Assembly (NCBI RefSeq): GCF_002078875.1
Contig: NC_034412.1
Location: forward strand, 15,788,238-15,852,237
Source: Numida meleagris
Taxonomy: Eukaryota; Chordata; Aves; Galliformes; Numididae
DNA length: 64,000 nt
Direction of reading: 5' to 3'
The notes below the pieces were generated by a model. The model was not told where the DNA came from and ran no database searches. It saw only the letters and a list, made by a program, of their open reading frames with translations. How positions within the stretch are numbered: position 1 is the first letter of the stretch; every line of letters starts with the position of its first letter. Shown here piece after piece: positions 59,699 to 64,000 of the stretch. Both the position numbers and the translations under genes were made by a program.

Positions 59699-59788
59699 AC
59701 AGACACAATTTCACTGGAAATCAGGACGCTGTATCCTTCTGTACCTGAAGATGCAGAACGAAAAGCAGAAAATCTGTTTGTTAAAGAG
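59699..59788 (+). CDS. DOCK10: DOCK10 exon 3
   Basis: After a T-rich tract and attgtcag, a 90-base exon reads [20 protein letters not shown] and ends [10 protein letters not shown], with donor gtaaat. It is phase 0 at both ends. The IRTLYxxVPEDAExKAENLxVKE block is characteristic of DOCK10 within the DOCK C/D N-terminal domain; DOCK11 has a related TVPEDAEKRAQSLFVKE from memory. The exon continues directly from FPDDDFS of exon 2. The next coding exon, expected to read ACKFYSS-like and lead into the PH domain, was not found before 64000. Confidence 0.95.
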
Positions 59789-62700
59789 GTAAATATCTAA
59801 AGTGTGTATTCTCTTTGTTTTGGTATTGTTGAGGTGCTTTGAAGCAGGTTTGAATTCTGGAAACCAGAAGATGAGGAGAGGTTAACAGCATGGCTGTAGG
59901 TGCTAGTTCTGAGATAGCTGTATCTAGAAAAATTGCAAAGGCACTGAATTTACTCCTCATTCTGCTGTTCTCCAACTTCATTTCCTGTTGCTACCAGTCC
60001 ATTGGTATTGGTATTTTCACATAAATGTTATCACTGGTGCCCTGAATGGCTAGAGCTTAGAGCTTAGAAAATACTGATACCTGTTCAGAAAATACAAATA
60101 TTTGACATAATTTTAGACTGCTAGAGTTATTACAATATGTGTATCTTATTTGAGGTGTATATTGTCACTATCTGAGGAAGTGCAGTGTGAAGGGTGTCTA
60201 GAAGCTTATATTTACTGTCAGTATGCAGAAGCAGTTCTACCTTTATAGTAGAAAGTCAAGCGAACTTCTTCCACAGTAGTTAGAACCCCTTGATGTGTAG
60301 TTACTTGCTGTCTCTTTTTAAAAAATGTTGTAATATTGATTCCATACCTTGGCTTAGATCAAAAGAAAATTTTCTGCTTGCTCTCTTGCCACCTCAGGGA
60401 TATTTTGGATTGTCACTGATTTTATTACTTTGATGGATATGGAAGATATCGGTTGCACTGTTCAAAGGAATTTTCTTCAGCCACCCCTCAGAACCCTCTC
60501 TATCTTTGACTATAAATGTGAAGTATAGCCCATCCCTTGCATTAACAGGACAGATTTATAGAGTCAGATTTTCAGCCCTGCTTCTATAAAGATTTAATTG
60601 CAAGCACTTAATAATTAGTCAGTAATGTATGCGTTCTCTGCCTTTTTTTCACAGATGGGTTTTTGCACACCTGGCTTTCTACTTGGAATAAGTATGGGCT
60701 ATTTCATACGCAGTATAGCTTGCAAGATAATTTGCAGAAGAAAAGTCAGTTGGAGGAAAGCACAGGGAGTTAGAAAAAAGAATATTAGAAATATAGCTGT
60801 TGAATTCTATTCAACATGACATTTTATAGGTTCTATTTCTCCCCAGCAGCAGGTCTAGAAAGAGCAGTAACAACTTACTGCTAGTTCAAATAGCCTGAAC
60901 CTCACCATCCTTTGTAATGACAGGAGGGTTAAAAGATAACACAGCTTATGGAATTATCTATCTTTCCAGAATTGTCACTGCCCTTTCAGCACTTTGGGGT
61001 CTGCTTTTTATTTTAAGGTTCTTCAAGTAGCAAGTCCAGCTGTCCTCGTTGCTTTACGGGGAAAGTGGTGCATCTAAAAATGGAACGTTAGTGCACAGAA
61101 TCTGGGAATCATTACAGCTGAGTACTCCGAGGGCATGCTAATGACAACCTGGTAAAATACACATTGAGCAGCTCTGCTAGCTTTCTTTATAATGTCAGTA
61201 AGCCAAACTTGGGGGCAAAGAGTGGGGGGGGAACAGTACTAAAGGACTAAGACTGTGCATGGAAAAATGGTCGGATAAGACATTATTATATAGTAATCTG
61301 TATGTTCCTTATTGCCACAAAGCCAAAAGCAATACATAAAACAAATTAAGCTCCAGGCTTCTAGTTCAAAATTATGTAAAACTGAGCATGGTATGCCATG
61401 AAGATCTATGATTGTAGACTGCTGCAGTGATTGCTGCAGTCTGTACTGACCCAGCAGCACAGCCTGTGTTCTACCTGGTGCTCAGCAGCTCTGGGTAGCT
61501 GCATAGAACTGGAGTTTGTGACCTTCACTTCTCTTTTTAGAGATGTGAAAAAGCCAATGCTTGGCTTAGTGAAGGAAGCATCTCCTTCAGATATACTGTG
61601 GTCTTGTGAACCTAGAATTAAGTGGCTATCCATCTGTAGCAAAAAGTTTTGCAACTCTTTGGCTAGTTCATTGCTCTTAATACCGGGTTTAAATCCCTCA
61701 CTAAGAAAAACTCTTGCACAGTAAATCATTCTGAGTGATAATGACTGTTTTGATATTCACAGCTGTATCACCTCTTAGTTGATCTACAGCAATTTGAGTT
61801 TATTTGGACTTTAAGTGCTTTTAAAATTCCTGTTACTCACAATAGTACTGTCACATCTCATCTGGGAAGAGGCATTACTTCAGGCCTCCGTAGGGCTTCC
61901 TTTTAGGGGCAGCGGATACTCGGGCATCTGACACCCTGGAGATGTTGCAGGTCTGTGCTGGATTGAGAAGATCCTTGGGAGCTGCCCCATGCGGTGCCTT
62001 GGAGCTGAGACCGCTGGCACGCGCTGCCATCTGCCAGGCACAAATCTCCCATTGCTAATGCAGTGTTAGCTGATAGTGGTGCATGTTAACATATATAAGG
62101 ATGTGGGTGTTTGCATAAAATACTAAAACAGTTCACCTCTCCCAGCCTTTTACTAAGCTCCAAGGAAGTCCATGCCAAAGCAAGATATTCTACTATGCAC
62201 AGTTCTCATTGGGGAGAGAAAAAACTTGTAACAGATTTCAGAAATGTTCAGGTATTGTGGTAATGAGTGAGACATAAAGATGTGCTGTAAACAAGTTGTG
62301 TAACATTCTCCTTTTTGCTGAAACTGTAAAATGAAGATTTTTAAAAAACCTAATATGTAAACAGACTTCTGAGAACTAAATATTTTCTGTAGAATGCAAA
62401 GAGAATATTTTACATTTTGATCAATGAACATCTGGGTACCTTTATTTATTTACACTTTTTAGGTATATTCTAACTAAAATACTTTGTGAATCTATCATTC
62501 CTATAGCTGAAATGCTCTTAAGATATTTTCCTTATGGTTTTTTCCACCTTTTGTAGGCAGGAGGAACTTGTTTAAGTAAGGTTCCAGGAAAACTTAAGTT
62601 TCCAGAGTTCTTAAAGCCAGAATAAAATTGTCTTCAGTACTTGTTTTCGAAGTATTCCTATCTTCCCTGAATGCTTTACTGGTACCATTCTGTTTCTTCC

Positions 62701-64000
62701 TGAATTTGGCATTTTCTCACTCCTCGCAGAATCTGCTGCATGCATTCATGCCAGCCATCTTTACCTGCATGGTCTGTAACTTCATTCACTCCATGGGAAA
62801 GGATATAATTATTTTTCTTTTAGATGATGAGAATATGCCTAATATAGTCTTTCCAAACTCATGTGTTCCTGAATATGCAGATCAAATGGCAATCAGTTGT
62901 TATTTTTCTTCATATTTCATTTAGAAATGTAAGGTGGCAATGAGTTTTGCAATTCAAAGTTATACTTCGTTTGAGCATCGTAAGCTATCTAATTGCAACA
63001 TGTTTAATCCCATGCTGTTCTGCAGCAGGTCAGCATGTGCGGAGAGTATCCATGTGTATACGCGAGTGCACACACAAAAACTGTGTACATATCTGTGTGA
63101 ATAAAATTATAGACATTATCTAGAATGTAAATACTAGTTGTCATCTGCCCTTTCGTAAACCAGCTTGAGCCAGATGCTACCTCCATAAGTGGTAGTTGTG
63201 GGGGGGATTGTGTTTGCAGAGGTGGATGAGGAGGGGTGTGCTGGGAGCTCTGCATGGCAGGGGGGGAATGGAGCATCTTGCTGAAGGAGCTTCTCCTCCT
63301 TGTGCAGTGTAATTACGGAAAATAAATACAGAGGGGCCTTTGAGAAAGCTGTCAATCCCTCCCTCCCAAGCAGGTCAGGTACTGCCTGACCCATCCTTTT
63401 TGCTTTGTCAGTCTGCTCTGGTGGCAGTGGCTTCTGGGGAGGGCTCCTTTGGTGACGTGCTGGGCAGACAACTGTCTGCTCTTCCACCTGCAGGTGGCTA
63501 CTGACTTTACATTTGATGCCAACTTGTGGTTTTGGCTTATGGAAGTAACTCCTAATGATGAGGACGGAGGTAACAAGCTTCCATGATGAGCTGCTGCGTG
63601 TCAGAAGAGCTTTCCTGCACCCCAGCACTGGCTGCTTCTCAGTTGTGAGTGTAATTGTAGTCCTTGCGCTTCATCCTTGGAGCAGGGGGACAGTGCTGGC
63701 TGAAAATCACAATGAAATAATAGTGTAATAATACTGAAATTTCATTTCTTGTGTAGATTTTCTACATATGAAAGTTGGAGTTGTCAGTTGTGTGAAGGTT
63801 TTAGAGCCCTTGTCATTCACCTGGTAGCTCCTTCTATTTCACAGTTTGTGGTTTTTCTCCACAGGATTTGTAAGTCATTATTAAACATGAGGTTTATTAA
63901 TCATAGCATTAAAAGAGCTACAGCCTTCTGTATACCTACTGGAAGTGGCGTGTGTCAGTGCAGTTGTTTTCTCAGGTTTCTAATTCAGTCCCGTGCCCAT
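59789..64000 (+). other. DOCK10: Intron 3 (partial, runs off the window)
   Basis: At least 4.2 kb of intron follows the gtaaat donor. No acceptor followed by recognisable DOCK10 coding sequence is seen. Contents are AT-rich DNA with a short G run near 61224 and G-rich stretches around 63180-63270. Open frames of 60-164 codons on both strands do not resemble known proteins. Confidence 0.75.

Noticed and set aside
63134..63628. Minus-strand 164-codon open frame near the right edge
   Set aside because: No family recognised, lies in intron 3 and has no supporting features.
59789..64000. Search for DOCK10 exon 4 (expected ACKFYSS-like start)
   Set aside because: No acceptor followed by such coding sequence was found; the exon must lie beyond 64000.
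1..64000. tRNA, rRNA, snoRNA or CRISPR arrays
   Set aside because: No tRNA A/B box pairs with cloverleaf, no rRNA-like sequence and no regularly spaced repeats were seen. The hairpins found are too short for confident miRNA precursors.

Overview
The window looks like vertebrate nuclear DNA, almost certainly avian and most likely from a galliform such as chicken. I see short coding exons with GT/AG splice sites, very long introns, one CpG-island promoter, sparse interspersed repeats that are mainly CR1 LINE 3' ends (one with the ATGATTCT-type terminal repeat), and no mammalian SINEs. Species and chromosome are inferences.

The window holds the 5' end of one plus-strand gene, recognised as DOCK10 (zizimin-3), a Cdc42/Rac guanine nucleotide exchange factor of the DOCK-D family. 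Five coding exons can be read: a CpG-island first exon (1a, 2531-2650), two further apparent first exons deep in intron 1 (1b, 22752-22916; 1c, 40257-40361), the first common exon 2 (52225-52344) and exon 3 (59699-59788). Exons 1a, 1b and 1c each have their own ATG preceded by an in-frame stop, and each ends in phase 0, so each can join exon 2 in frame. The three give N-termini of 40, 55 and 35 residues in front of the same DOCK C/D N-terminal domain. The PH, DHR1 and DHR2 domains lie beyond the right edge.

Layout: 1-2230 is apparent upstream intergenic DNA. 2230-3230 is the CpG island with exon 1a. 2651-52224 is the roughly 49.6 kb first intron, carrying exons 1b and 1c, four CR1 fragments, two LTR-like or hairpin-rich segments and several simple repeats. 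52345-59698 is intron 2, with one antisense CR1. 59789-64000 is the start of intron 3.

The main point of interest is the N-terminal switch. 1a gives a soluble basic N-terminus with a basophilic-kinase motif. 1b gives a predicted myristoylated and palmitoylated MGCAAS N-terminus with a polybasic stretch. 1c gives a very Arg/Lys-rich, NLS-like N-terminus whose upstream DNA carries an octamer (ATTTGCAT) spaced from a TATA-like box as in immunoglobulin promoters. No RNA gene, CRISPR array or second protein-coding gene could be supported.
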